Assembly (NCBI GenBank): GCA_030674185.1
Contig: CM060307.1
Span: 69,018,905-69,082,904, forward strand
Reading direction: 5' to 3'
Origin: Monoplex corrugatus
Taxonomy: Eukaryota > Mollusca > Gastropoda > Littorinimorpha > Ranellidae
DNA length: 64,000 nt
Below are positions 1-9,816 of the stretch, one piece after another (positions within the stretch are counted from its first letter, which is position 1; every line of letters begins with the position of its first letter). The notes below the pieces were generated by a model that made no database searches, was not told the DNA's origin, and was given only the letters and a program-made list of their open reading frames with translations. The position numbers and the translations under genes were made by a program.

Positions 1-325
1 TGTGAGTGAGTGTTGTGTGTGTGTTTATGCATACATGTATGTGTGTGGGTAAACGTTCGACCATCTTTCGTGTGTGTGTGTGTGGCAGGAGTGTATGTGT
101 GTAATGTGGGTGTGTGGGTGTTTTTGAGGGTGGGTAGTTTTTTGGTATTTGTGTGTCTTCTTATTGATGTTAAAGTGCGTGTGGTGTGTGTGTGGGGGGG
201 GGGGGGGGTTTGATGGCAGATATTTTTTTTTAGTATTTGTGCAAGTGTCTTGTTATTGATATTAAAGTTGTGTGTTGTGTGTGTGTGTGTGTGTGTGTAG
301 TGTGTGTGTGTGTGTGACAGCCCTT
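1..325. repeat. (TG)n-rich microsatellite
   Basis: The sequence is dominated by TG dinucleotides with interruptions, and it includes a run of 15 G at 194-208. Open frames here translate only to Val/Cys low-complexity peptides and are not genes. Confidence 0.9.
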
Positions 326-377
326 CAGAAGCTGTGAAGGGTATATGTGTTGATTTTCGTATGTGTGATTTTGTCTG

Positions 378-668
378 CTGTCCCATTCACTTGTATGTGT
401 TCAGTAAAGTCTGATGTACTTTCTCTTAAGATTAATAGTTGGGTACATGTATTGAGTGCATTTTTGGCTCTAGGGAGATGAAATATGCGATCGCGCGAAA
501 GCAATTTTAGGCAATTTAGGCCCATTTTTATATATGTTTTAGTGTCCTTAATGTTTAAATTTGTATTCATGTATTTTTTAAATCCCCTGTGTGATAAAAT
601 GGATGGAATGGTCAATGCCAGGGGCATCTCCGTAGATTAAGTGTGCAAAGGCATTGATATGTGTACTT
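378..668 (+). repeat. Family Y dispersed repeat, partial copy 1
   Basis: This matches the middle and 3' part of the ~540-bp repeat seen at 734-1288. Shared blocks include CATTCACTTGTATGTGTTC, a TTGGGTACATGTATT block, and the 'ATTTTTGGCTCTAGGGA' and 'GTCAATGCCAGGGGCAT' blocks. The poly-A signal position reads AGTAAA. The 5' part with the TATA box is absent. No coding potential is evident. Confidence 0.75.
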
Positions 669-733
669 TCCGCGCGTTGGGTGCGCATGTGTCCTGTTTG
701 AACGCCATGTTTAAGTAAGTTGTTAACACAGGT

Positions 734-1288
734 TGTTCCCCCGTTGGGATGCCGGGGGCTCTTTCAGTATAAATAGTATCCCCACTTCTGGAAAAATTCT
801 GTGCTAGAAATTTCCTCTTTTCTGTCACTTTCTTTGTTTCTTTCTTACTCCTTTGCTTTCTGTCATTTCTTCCTGTCATTTTCTACCTTGCTGGTCCATT
901 CACCTGTATGTGTTCAATAAAGTCTTACATACTTTCTCTTAGGATTGATAATTGGGTACTTGTACTAAGTGCATTTTTGACTCTAGGGAAGTGAGATATG
1001 CAGAAGCAATTTTAGGTGTATGTTTTAGTGTCCTTAGTTATATTTATTTCAAATTTTTCATTCAGTTGTGTTTTTTAAATCCCCTGTGCAATAAATTGGA
1101 CGGAGTGGTCAATGCCAGGTCATCGCCTTAGATTATGTGTGTGAATGCATTGATAAGCATACTTTTTTTTCCCTTTTTTAAATTTTTTTTTATTTGCTGT
1201 TGAGGTATGTTTTGAAACTGTCATAGTCCTGATATGGCTGTACACAGTCCGCTGGGCTTGAAACAAAAATAACAATAACACAGGTTGT
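734..1288 (+). repeat. Family Y dispersed repeat, copy 2 (near full length)
   Basis: The unit starts with a C-rich/G-rich inverted pair (CCCCCGTTGGGATGCCGGGGG). It then has a TATAAATA box at 768-775 and an AATAAA at 916-921, about 148 bp apart. The 3' tail reads CTGATATGGCTGTACACAG, then CTGGGCTTGAAAC and an A-rich AACAATAACA end. Copies at 3157-3700, 4680-5146 and 51460-51978 (minus strand) share this order. It has no open frame of note. It could be a SINE with a LINE-like 3' end, or a solo-LTR-like unit; the sequence alone does not decide. Confidence 0.75.
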
Positions 1289-1299
1289 ACTCATACCAT

Positions 1300-1690
1300 G
1301 AGTGTTGTTTTTTTTTAAACTGTGGACATGGAACTGCATAGTGCCATGAAATTTGTGTTCAGTTAGTCAGAAAATTGTTAGATTAGGAACTTTTTCCATT
1401 AGATTGTGGTTTGAGATTACAAAACTACAAATATTTGTTACGCATTATTATAATGTTTTCCATAGACTTCAGTAAACTTGTGATGCACAATTAGTATCTG
1501 GGCAAGGCAGTAGGTTTTCATTACAACATCATTCGAAGTTGCCCCATAGTTAAGTAAATCTTGTCAGAATATTAACAAGATGAAAGCAAAGCAGTGTCGC
1601 CCTAATGACCAGAAGTTCAGTCCCTGTTGTCGAAGTGTTCACAAAATTCACGAAAAGCGATTTCACAGTAAATGCTGCCTGCTTTCAGGC
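1300..1690. other. Anonymous AT-rich DNA
   Basis: I see no gene, RNA motif or clear repeat in this stretch between family Y copy 2 and the degenerate tandem repeat. Confidence 0.5.
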
Positions 1691-1699
1691 CCACCCAGC

Positions 1700-2260
1700 T
1701 CATCTTGACAATGAAGTGACATGATATACAAAAAGCTGGCACACTATAGGTGGCAGACACTCAGAGGGAGTGCAACTACCTTCAGGCTAGTTGCATAATG
1801 GGAAGATGTGCTGTCCACCAAGAGCCCAAGGTACTGTAGATGGCCTAACAGTCAGGCTGGTTTTGTGATGGGAACAGTGAAGTATTGACTTGGATCTGAC
1901 ATGACGTGCAACCACCAAGAGCCCAGCACACTGTAGGTGGCAGCACATCAAGATGGGAGTGCTGCTGCCTTCTTTCTGGTTTTATGATGGCAGCACAGTT
2001 AGAGGGGAGTGTTCCCATCTTCAGGCTGGTTTTGTGATGGGAATGATGAAGTATTGGCCTAGATTTTACATGACGTGCAACCATCAAGAGCCCAGCACAT
2101 TGTAGGTGGCAGCACACTCAAGATGGGAGTGCTGCGGCCTTCAGGCTGGTTTTGTGATGGCAGCAGTCTAGTGCTGATGTAGCCCAGCACACTGTAGGTG
2201 GTAGCACACATATAGGAGAGTGACCTTAACCTCAGGCTGGTCTGGTGGGCCATATATTGA
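1700..2260. repeat. Degenerate long-period tandem repeat
   Basis: The phrases TTCAGGCTGGTTTTGTGATGG (near 1850, 2021, 2141) and AGCCCAGCACACTGTAGGTGG (near 1921, 2092, 2181) recur at about 170 and 90 bp. This indicates an imperfect tandem array with a compound unit. Minus-strand frames across it merely re-read the repeats. Confidence 0.75.
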
Positions 2261-2399
2261 GACTATGCTGACATTTTGAGTGTGCAGCACTTTGCTGCAG
2301 GGTCAGATCATGGCTGTGGTGGGCCATTTGGCAGTAGCAGCTTGTGGATATGGAAAAAGTCCTTTGTTGCTTTCATAGTGTTTGTATTTACAGGTTTGT

Positions 2400-2619
2400 G
2401 CTAGGTCAGGTGGAAAAAGAGAAAGAGGAAAGGAAAAATAGGAAAAAAGAAAAATAGGAGGGAAAAAAGGGAAACATTCAATCTGTTAGCAAGCTGCAAG
2501 AGAAGAATGTATCCCATACAAGAACAGAAAGCAGCACAGCAACAACCACAAATACATGCCTATGACAGTTCCTGGACCAGTTTTGTGTGTATGTGTGGAA
2601 TGGGTGTGACCGTGCTGAT

Positions 2620-2655
<36 letters not shown>

Positions 2656-2762
2656 AGATGAAAACAAAAAGAAGAAAAAACAAAGAAAAAATGTCAGAAA
2701 AGGGAAAAAAGAAAGAAAAAAAAACAAATGAGCGAAAAAAGAAAAAGAAAGAAAAAAATACC
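2400..2762. repeat. A/purine-rich low-complexity tract
   Basis: Two purine-rich stretches (2410-2475 and 2621-2762) include a long poly-A at about 2621-2645. Apparent frames on either strand are Lys/Glu or Phe/Ser homopolymeric and are rejected as genes. Confidence 0.8.
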
Positions 2763-3156
2763 ATACTGTGTAGATTTGCAAACCTGTTTCTAGCAGGATT
2801 TTGGTGGTTCATGACTGGCTGCTGGCAGCATGATGGGACACCAGCAGTATTGACACTATGTGCTGTTGACAAGCATGGGGGACATCAGCGGCAACATTGT
2901 GATCTTCACTGCTTCTTGGTGGATTGTGTGAAATGTGTGAAGTGACAACAGAATTATTGTGATCTTTAGTGCATCATAAGTGGTGTGATGTGCATGTATT
3001 GTGTGAAGGCTATTCAGCCTGTGTTAGTGTGAGATGAAGTGTTTTTTTTTGCCGTTCTTCCCATGTCATTTTCTATTTGAAAAAATTTTTTTACTGTGTG
3101 TATGTGGTTTCTGTATGTGCATTTTGTTGTTGTTGTTTTTGTTTTTTAAGGGGCAT

Positions 3157-3700
3157 GTTTCCCCCGTTGGGTTGCCGGGGGCTCTTTCAGTATAAATAGT
3201 ATCCCCACTTCTGGAAATTCTGTGCTAGAAATTTCCTCTTTTCTGTCACTCTCTTTGTTTCTGCCTTGTTGCCTTGCTTTCTGTCATTTCTACTTATTTT
3301 CTGCCTTAATGGTCCATTCTCCTGTATTTTTTCGATAAAGTCTTACGTACTTTTTCTTCGGATTGATAATTGGGTACATGTATTAAGTGCATTTTTGGCT
3401 CTAAGGGGGTGAGATGTGCGGAAGCAATTTTAGGTAATTTATGCCTGTTTTTATATGTTTTGGTGTCCTTATGAATGCTTATATTTGTATTCAGGTGTGT
3501 TTTTTAAATCTCCCCTGTGCGATAAATTGGATGGAATGGTCCTACGCCGAGGGCATGTCTAGATTATGTGCGCGAATGCATTGATAGTGTACTTAATTTT
3601 CTTCTTTTTTTTTTTTCCTGTTGAAGTTTTGTGTGTTTTGAAGTGGTTATAGCCCTGATATGGCTCTGCACAGTCAGCTGGGCTTTAAACAACAATAAAA
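3157..3700 (+). repeat. Family Y dispersed repeat, copy 3 (near full length)
   Basis: This repeats the layout of the copy at 734-1288. It has CCCCCGTTGGGTTGCCGGGGG at the 5' end, TATAAATA at 3191-3198, a degenerate poly-A signal (GATAAA) and a 3' tail CTGATATGGCTCTGCACAG followed by CTGGGCTTTAAACAACAATA. It is non-coding. Confidence 0.75.
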
Positions 3701-3720
3701 GTAAAGTAAAAATGGGCATG

Positions 3721-3935
3721 TAATATTTGTGTGTGTATATGGTGTGTGTGTGAGTTATGTGTGTTTGTGCTTGCTTTTTTTTTTCTTTGACATATATGTG
3801 TGGTCTTGTATTCTTTAAATTCTTCTTTTTCAAATATTGTAATGTATGGTTTCTCACTTGCTGGGCATGGAACGTTTGGGGGGGGGGGGGTATGGGGGGG
3901 GGGGCATGAGTGTGTGTGTGTAGTTTGGAGCACAT
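3721..3935. repeat. TG-rich and poly-G tract
   Basis: (TG)n-rich sequence is followed by two G-runs near 3878-3904 and more TG. The complementary-strand frames are His/Thr/Pro low-complexity only. Confidence 0.8.
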
Positions 3936-4486
3936 GTGCACAAATACACTGATTCTTCTCCTGATGAGTCTGCATTTTGAAATAGTACAAGGAACTTTCC
4001 TTAAGTTATAAAATGATATGCGAGACAAAATCCAGAAAAAGAGAAAAGGAAAAAGACATTGTTCCATGATACAGATAGTAGGAGCCTAAAATAGAAAAAA
4101 AAAGACAAGGAGTTCTTAGACAAGAGATAAAAAGTGAAGAGCAAGGAAGTCTCCTTATTACAAAAAATGGAAAACTGACATAAAGCAGAGAGATGGTATA
4201 GCTTCAAGCACAGCTAAAATTAAAGAGTGACTCACAATTCATGTGGGAACAATTTGATGGACCATCTCTTCTCCTTAAAAAACAAAGAAACAAAAAATAA
4301 CAACAGCACTGAAGGAAAAAAAATAAAACAAAGAAAAGTACAGTATGTGTGACATTTAGGCAAAATTGTTCACTTGACAAAGGTTGAAATAGGAAAGTTC
4401 AGGGTTCATCATTACTCTCTCATTCATGAAAAAAAAATTGCATTTTTTTTCTTCAATTCATAGTCATCATTCATTAGCTTACCTGT

Positions 4487-4682
4487 TTGATTTCACAGTT
4501 ACCGTTGTACTTAAAGTTACTGTTGTTTTCTATGTTACTGTTGTTCTCTAAGTTACTGTTGTTCTTCAGGTTACTATTATCCAAAGTCTGTTGCTCTCTA
4601 GGTTACTGTTCTTCACATTACTGTTCTCATTACTGTTGTTCTCCATCTTACTGTTCTCTATGTTACTGTTGTTCTCCTCTGG
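4487..4682. repeat. Minisatellite, left part (GTTACTGTTGTTCTC units)
   Basis: Short units built on GTTACTGTTGTTCTC, with period about 15-24 bp, run up to the start of family Y copy 4. The same units resume at about 5150, so the array has been split by that insertion. Confidence 0.75.
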
Positions 4683-5146
4683 TGGGAACGCTGGGTGCTC
4701 TTTCAGTATAAAATATCCCCACCCTCCGGAAATTCTGTGCTAGAAATTTCCTCTTTTCTGTAATTCTCTTTGTTTCTGCCTTGCTTTTTTGCTGTCATTT
4801 CTTCCTATCATTTTTGCCTTGCTGGTCTGTTCACTGTATGTATTCAAAAAAACAATCTTCATACTTTCTCTTAGAATTGATAATTGGGTACATGTATTAA
4901 GTGCATTTTTGAATCTAGGGAAATGAGATATGGGGAAGCAATTTTAGGTAATTTAGGCCTGTTTTTGTGTGTATCTGCTTTAGTGCTAGGATCATCTCCT
5001 TAGATTATGTGCACAAATGCAGTGGAATGTGTACTTAAGTTTCTTTTTCTTTTTTACATGTTTGAAGCATTGTGTATGTTTTGAAACAGTTATAGCCTTG
5101 ATATGACTATGTAGTTAGCTGGTCTTTAAACAGAAAAATAGCAATA
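4680..5146 (+). repeat. Family Y dispersed repeat, copy 4, inside a minisatellite
   Basis: A TATA-box block (CTCTTTCAGTATAAAATATC), the GAAATTTCCTCTTTTCTG block and a 3' tail ending CTGGTCTTTAAACAGAAAAA identify the family. The poly-A signal is mutated. The same minisatellite lies on both sides (4487-4682 and 5150-5500). Confidence 0.75.
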
Positions 5147-5149
5147 ATG

Positions 5150-5500
5150 ATGTTATTCTTCTCTTTACTGTTGTTCTCCAGGTTACTGCTGTTCTCCAGT
5201 TTACTTTTGTTCTCTAGTTTACTCTTCTCAAGTTTGCTGTTCTCCATGTCACTCTTGTTCTCCATGTTACTGTTCAAGTTTTGGTAGTTCTCCAGGTTAC
5301 TGTTCAAGTTTTGGTAGTTTTCCAACTTACTGTTCAATTACTGTTGTTGTCCAGCTTAACGGTTGTATTCCAAGTTACTGTTGTTCTCCATATTACTATT
5401 ATTCTCGAAGTCACTGATCACATTACTGGTGTTCTCTAAGTTCTCCAAAATACTGGTGTCTCCAATTGGTGGTTCTCCAAGTTAAGGTTGTTATTCCGGT
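5150..5500. repeat. Minisatellite, right part
   Basis: Units such as TTACTGTTGTTCTCCAG and CAAGTTTTGGTAGTTCTCC continue the array begun at 4487. The Asn/Leu/Glu-rich minus-strand frame is a repeat translation. Confidence 0.75.
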
Positions 5501-6100
5501 TACAAAAACTAAAAGAAATAAAATGTGAAGTTAGTTTGATATATTTTTTTTTTTATCAAAGTTAAATATGTGAATTAAATTTCCATTGCTTTTACAACTT
5601 CTATTATTTCATTAGGTGTGTTGTAATGTTAAATTTGAATATTTTGACTTTGGATGTTCTTTTCTGGAATTTAGATGTTCTTTTCTGAAACATAATTTAC
5701 AGACGTGTGTTGGTAATATTGTGGAATACATACTGCAGTTGCTCTGAGTATCTAGTATTGTCATGTTGGGGAACACATTCGACTTGCTCTGAGTATCTTG
5801 TTATTTTTATGATAATGTTTTGTATTACATTTTCCAGTTGCTCTGAATATCTTGACATTATCACAACAATAATATTGTGAAGCAGCTATTTCAGCTTGTT
5901 GCTCCAAGTATCTTATCATGTTTGCAAGGAAAGTAGTCAGTGGCAGCTGGCACGTCTGCAGGGGAGTAGGTCAAATAGCCAGCTGACGATGCCAAAGTGT
6001 TAAGCTGGAGACAAGAGGTGATACTTTGTTATTGTTTGACCTTGATGTTATCGCTTATGGTTAATTGTACTTTGTTGTGTTTTTTGTGATTTTTGGGGGG
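5500..6100. other. Anonymous AT-rich DNA
   Basis: A weak recurring phrase, TTGCTCTGAGTATCTTG/TAG (about 5740, 5780, 5830, 5895), suggests an old ~50-60-bp tandem repeat. Nothing else is recognised. Confidence 0.45.
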
Positions 6101-6425
6101 TGGAATGGGGGATGTTGGAGAGGAAAATGTGGGAGAGGAAAAGAAACGGGTAGGGAGAGGTTTTAGAGGAAGGGAAAATTTTGGGGAAGGGGAAAGAGAG
6201 GGGGTTGAGTGGGAGGGAAGGGGTTGAGAAGAGAGGGAAGGGGGTTGGGGTGGGAGGGAAGGGGTTGGGGTGGGAGGGAAGGGGTTGGGGTGGGAGGGAA
6301 GGGGTTGGGGAGGGGATGGGAGGGAAGGGGTTGGGGGGAGGGAAGGGATGGGGAGGGAGGGAAGGGTTGGGAGGGGGACGGGTTGGGGAGGGACGGGGTT
6401 GGGGAGGGAGGGGTGGGGGCTTGGA
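6100..6425 (+). repeat. G-rich 20-bp minisatellite
   Basis: The core unit is about 20 bp (GGGAGGGAAGGGGTTGGGGT), nearly perfect in repeats around 6236-6320 and degenerating on both sides. Runs of three to five G spaced by one to three bases fit G-quadruplex potential on the plus strand. The frames in all phases are Gly/Arg or Pro/Ser low-complexity. Confidence 0.85.
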
Positions 6426-6568
6426 CAGGGTGTGCATGTGAATGTGTGTGTGTTTCAGATATAACGGCTTTTTCTTTCTGTTTCAGATGAGATGCGCTCC
6501 TGCAGATGATGGTTGAGCCTTTACCAACAACCATGGAGATCTTCTGAACTAAAGATAAGTTGTTTATA

Positions 6569-8059
6569 TACTGAACGCCAAAATTAACTGACCACTTTTA
6601 ATAATGTCACCAAATTGCCATTGAGATAACTGTCCGGAAACCGTTTGCACGTTCTTGTCCTGCAGATGGAAGAATTCTTTCCCCATGTGAAAAAAAAGGG
6701 TTGCAGCACGTGTTTACGCGCTCAGACAACAGTTCACTCCAACACAATATCCGGCCCTACGCGTCACAAAATGCACGTGAACAAGGAAATTGGTGTCCCA
6801 GGCAACTCACACACTCTCCGTCTGTACCATACCACTCGTTTTATCCTTCCTTTTGGAAAAAACAACATGCCAAGAACATCGGAAAATGACCGTTGGAGAG
6901 CTGTTGGCATGTTGCAAGGGGGAAGCTCCGTTTCTGCCACTGCCAGGCATTTTGGAGTGCAAAGGACAACTGTACGGTTATGGTGGAACCGTTTTCAGAA
7001 CACTGGCAACATTGCTGACTTACCAGGGCGTGGTCGCTCCAGGGTTACCACTCCTCAGCAGGATCGATTTATCACACTGACGCATCTGAGAAACCGGTTT
7101 CAGCCTGCCACTGTCACTGCGGGAGCTATCCCTGGCTTGAAGACGTCGGTCTGCGGGAGAATGGTCTGCAAGCACGGCGCCCTGCAGTTCGACCACAACT
7201 TCTTCCTCGACACCGTGCAGCACGCTTGGCATGGGCCAGGCAGCACCTGCGCTTCACTATCCGAGTGTGGAGACATGTCCTATTCACCGATGAGTCTCGT
7301 TTTCAGCTGTCAGTCGCGGATGGTCGTCATCGAGTGTACAGGCGTCGAGGAGAGAGGTACGCCGACAACTGCATCATTCAGCGTGCACCTTATGGTGGAG
7401 GGGGCGTTATGGTTTGGGGAGGCATTTCTGCACATCATCAGACACAGTTAGTGTTGATCCAGGGCAACTTGAATGCTCTCCGCTACCGAGATGAAATTGT
7501 CACGCCCCACATTGAACCTTTTGTCCGCGCTCATGGCCCTGGCGTGATTCTCCAGCACGACAACGCCCCCTCGCATCGTGCACATGTTGTGCAGCAGCAT
7601 CTGCAAGCAAGACAGATCGACGTGTTGCCATGGCCAGCAAATTCACCCGATATGTCGCCCATCGAGCATGTTTGGGACGAACTCCAACGCCGACTGCAAC
7701 AACGCCCTAGAGCGCCCTTGACCTTGCAGGAACTACAGCAAGCTCTCCAAGAGGAATGGCAAGCCATACCCCAAGCCTTCTTTGGACGCCTGGTTTGTTC
7801 CATGCGACGACGATGCCAAGCTCGTATCGATGCCCGAGGTGGCCACACGCGCTACTGATTTTGTGACTTTTCAAATGTGGGTTAACTGACATTTGTGTTC
7901 GGCTGTTCACAATTAAGAACCTTTCTTTCTTTTTTTTTGCGTTAAATCGATTGAGGATTGAATGAACTTATTTATGAAATAAATTGCATTTCGGTTTTTT
8001 ATTCCAGTGATGGTGTACATGACTTTCTTTACCTGGTCAGTTAATTTTGGCGTTCAGTG
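6569..8059 (+). mobile_element. Tc1-type DNA transposon (DD34E)
   Basis: Matching inverted ends bound this element: the left end reads TACTGAACGCCAAAATTAAC from 6569, and the reverse complement of the right end reads CACTGAACGCCAAAATTAAC from 8059. The match continues through CTGACCA. TA dinucleotides at 6567-6568 and 8060-8061 are the expected target duplication. The 1,491-bp length and single transposase gene fit the Tc1 group. The ends are nearly identical, so the insertion is not ancient, but the gene is frameshifted. Confidence 0.93.
6867..7858 (+). pseudogene. Tc1-like transposase, frameshifted
   Basis: The start is taken at 6867 (MPRTSENDRW) because the N-terminal helix-turn-helix follows at once (SVSATARHFGVQRTTVRLW). 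An AT-hook-like GRGRSRVTT linker comes next. The frame breaks near 7130-7145, and the catalytic part continues in another frame to 7858. There the first Asp is in LFTDESRF, the second in QHDNAPSH and the Glu in SPIEHVWDEL. Exactly 34 residues lie between the last two, so this is a DD34E enzyme. It ends GGHTRY, typical of the group. The total of ~330 codons is near family length. Function would be cut-and-paste transposition at TA in the nucleus; as it stands it should not make an intact protein. Confidence 0.9.
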
Positions 8060-8214
8060 TATGTCTATTAATGTTTAAACATTTTCTTTTTTGATGGGCA
8101 CGCATGGTCGGTGTTTTCATGTTTCCATAAGCCAGACATTGACATGGCTTACAGGATTTTTAACATGCATACTATTGCATATTTGACATTTTGTGTGCGT
8201 ATACACATGTAAGG

Positions 8215-8385
8215 ATGGGTCTAGACAGTGGCAAGACTGCCCCCATGCTGACCTGGAAGATTGGGGAAAAACTCCATCTTTTTCCCACCAGGCAGAGGTT
8301 CTAGGCGGATCGAACCCAGGCCCCTCCTATTGGAAGTCAGATATTTACCCACTATGTTATGCCCATTGTATTAGTTTAAAGCTGT
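8215..8385 (-). repeat. tRNA-derived SINE (minus strand)
   Basis: Read on the minus strand, an A-box-like TAACATAGTGGG (about 8345-8360) is followed by a B-box GGGTTCGATCC (8307-8317) and then a body containing ATCTTCCAGGTCAGCATG. The same body block (GATCTTCCAGGTCAACATG) follows the B-box of the plus-strand SINE at about 54185. Both are therefore members of one RNA polymerase III-promoted SINE family. Confidence 0.65.
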
Positions 8386-8593
8386 TGCAGTTAAAATATT
8401 CATAGCATAGAGTTATGATGGTTGTATCATTGATAGCTTGTACAAGTATGAGTGATATTATTTAACTGGTTAATGAGTACTTTTTAAATTAGTTTATGTA
8501 GGGTTTTTGTATTAAATTCAGCTTTGTTGCTATACCATACTTTGAAGATTATAAGTTGTTTTGGTTGTAACGTGTAGGAATAATAAACTTACA

Positions 8594-8745
8594 TTTAATT
8601 ACACATACTATACCATGGCTCACTAATGCAACTAGCGGCAGCGGTTTGCCATTTCTGCCTCGTAACAATAAAGTCCGAAAGGACTATAACTCTGAGAGTA
8701 TCCGTGTCTTGCGCATGCGTGTGTTCGTCCTCTTTTCTCGGCAGC
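8594..8745 (+). repeat. DIRS-like left inverted terminal repeat
   Basis: It begins TTAATTACACATACTATACC and contains CTCACTAATGCAACTAG, the conserved GTCCGAAAGGAC palindrome and CTTGCGCATGCGTGTG. It pairs with the reverse complement of 11125-11281, apart from a short insertion around AACTAGCGGCAGC. Confidence 0.88.
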
Positions 8746-8883
8746 CATCTTCCAGCTCACCTCGTATGCTCTGAGCAGCAAAATATTTTTCGACTTTGCT
8801 TGCAATCGATTGATTGTCGTTGCTGTTTTGTGTTGTCTTGTCTATGTTTTCGTTTAAGGGAGAAACTTACGTGAAGCGTTTGG

Positions 8884-9816
8884 GTGGCAAAGCGACGATT
8901 AAGATTTTGTCTGCCAAATTCTCCAACCCACAGACCGGTGGTTCGCCCGGTGCACCAAAACCCCCTCTCATCTTTGTCTCTCCCTCCTCCGTCTTCTTTG
9001 TCTTCTCTCTCTCACTCTCTCAACCAGTCATCGCAACTCAGGTACGGTTCTGTTGCGGTGACCACGAGCCCTCAACTCAGCTGCGGCTCTGTTGACTTTT
9101 CGTCATTTTGCGGCCTTCACACTGCCCCTTACGGTATTCGACTCGGCTGCGGTTCTGTCGATTCCGTACTCGCCCTCTCCATACAGCTCAACTCCAGTTC
9201 TGCTGCTACCGTTTCAGCCCCTATGGCTGAAGGGCGACATGGGCATGGGTCTCCTTCGGGAGGCAGGAAGGCCAGCACTTTGGCAAACAATGGCTCACCC
9301 CCTGGTTCGCCAGGTGGGACACCCCCTGGTTCGCCAGGCGGGCCAAGGGAGACAACCCCCCTATTACGGGTGTCAGATCGTCGATCCGCCCGGTTGTCTC
9401 CCTTCCTCCCCCGCAGCCTGCTGCTGCCCCCGCTCCAACCTCTCCTATTCCGGACAGAGTGCTTGGTCACCTTGGCAAATGCCAAGCGACCTGCTGCGGG
9501 CTGGCACAATTCTGTCCCATTTCGGACAGAGCGCTTGGTCGCCTTGGCAAATGCCAAGCGACCCCCAGCAGGCTGGCCCCTTGGGCACTGCAGAACCCTC
9601 GACCCGCGGGGGATATGCCTTCCCCCTGTTCCCCATTCTGGGGAAAGTGCTGTGGAAGGCGAGGGAAGACTCAGCCACGTTGGTCCTCACGGCACCTTGA
9701 TGGCCAGCCCAAGCGTGGTACCCGGAACTTCTGCACCTGTCCCATGTGCCGCCGCTAAAACTCTCTGTGTTAGGTTGGTCCCTCCTTCAACCCAGGTCAG
9801 GCATTCCGCACAGTAA
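8884..9816 (+). pseudogene. Gag-like ORF1 region of the DIRS-like element
   Basis: An open frame of ~310 codons lies between the left terminus and the recombinase, the usual place for the gag-like ORF. The protein is Pro/Ser/Arg-rich, with a doubled PPGSPGG motif (DNA repeat at 9297-9342) and an 82-bp direct repeat (starting 9451 and 9533) encoding the LVxLANAKRPxAGW motif. No zinc knuckle is visible. I assign it by position and composition, not by recognised motif, and other frames are also partly open, so the true reading frame is uncertain. Confidence 0.45.
9451..9613. repeat. 82-bp direct repeat within the DIRS-like element
   Basis: CGGACAGAGTGCTTGGTC at 9451 recurs as CGGACAGAGCGCTTGGTC at 9533. 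Both are followed by CTTGGCAAATGCCAAGCGAC, itself an inverted repeat (TTGGCAAATGCCAA). Confidence 0.8.

Noticed and set aside
6048..6534. Pro/Ser-rich minus-strand and Gly/Arg-rich plus-strand frames
   Set aside because: They re-read the G-rich minisatellite in all phases.
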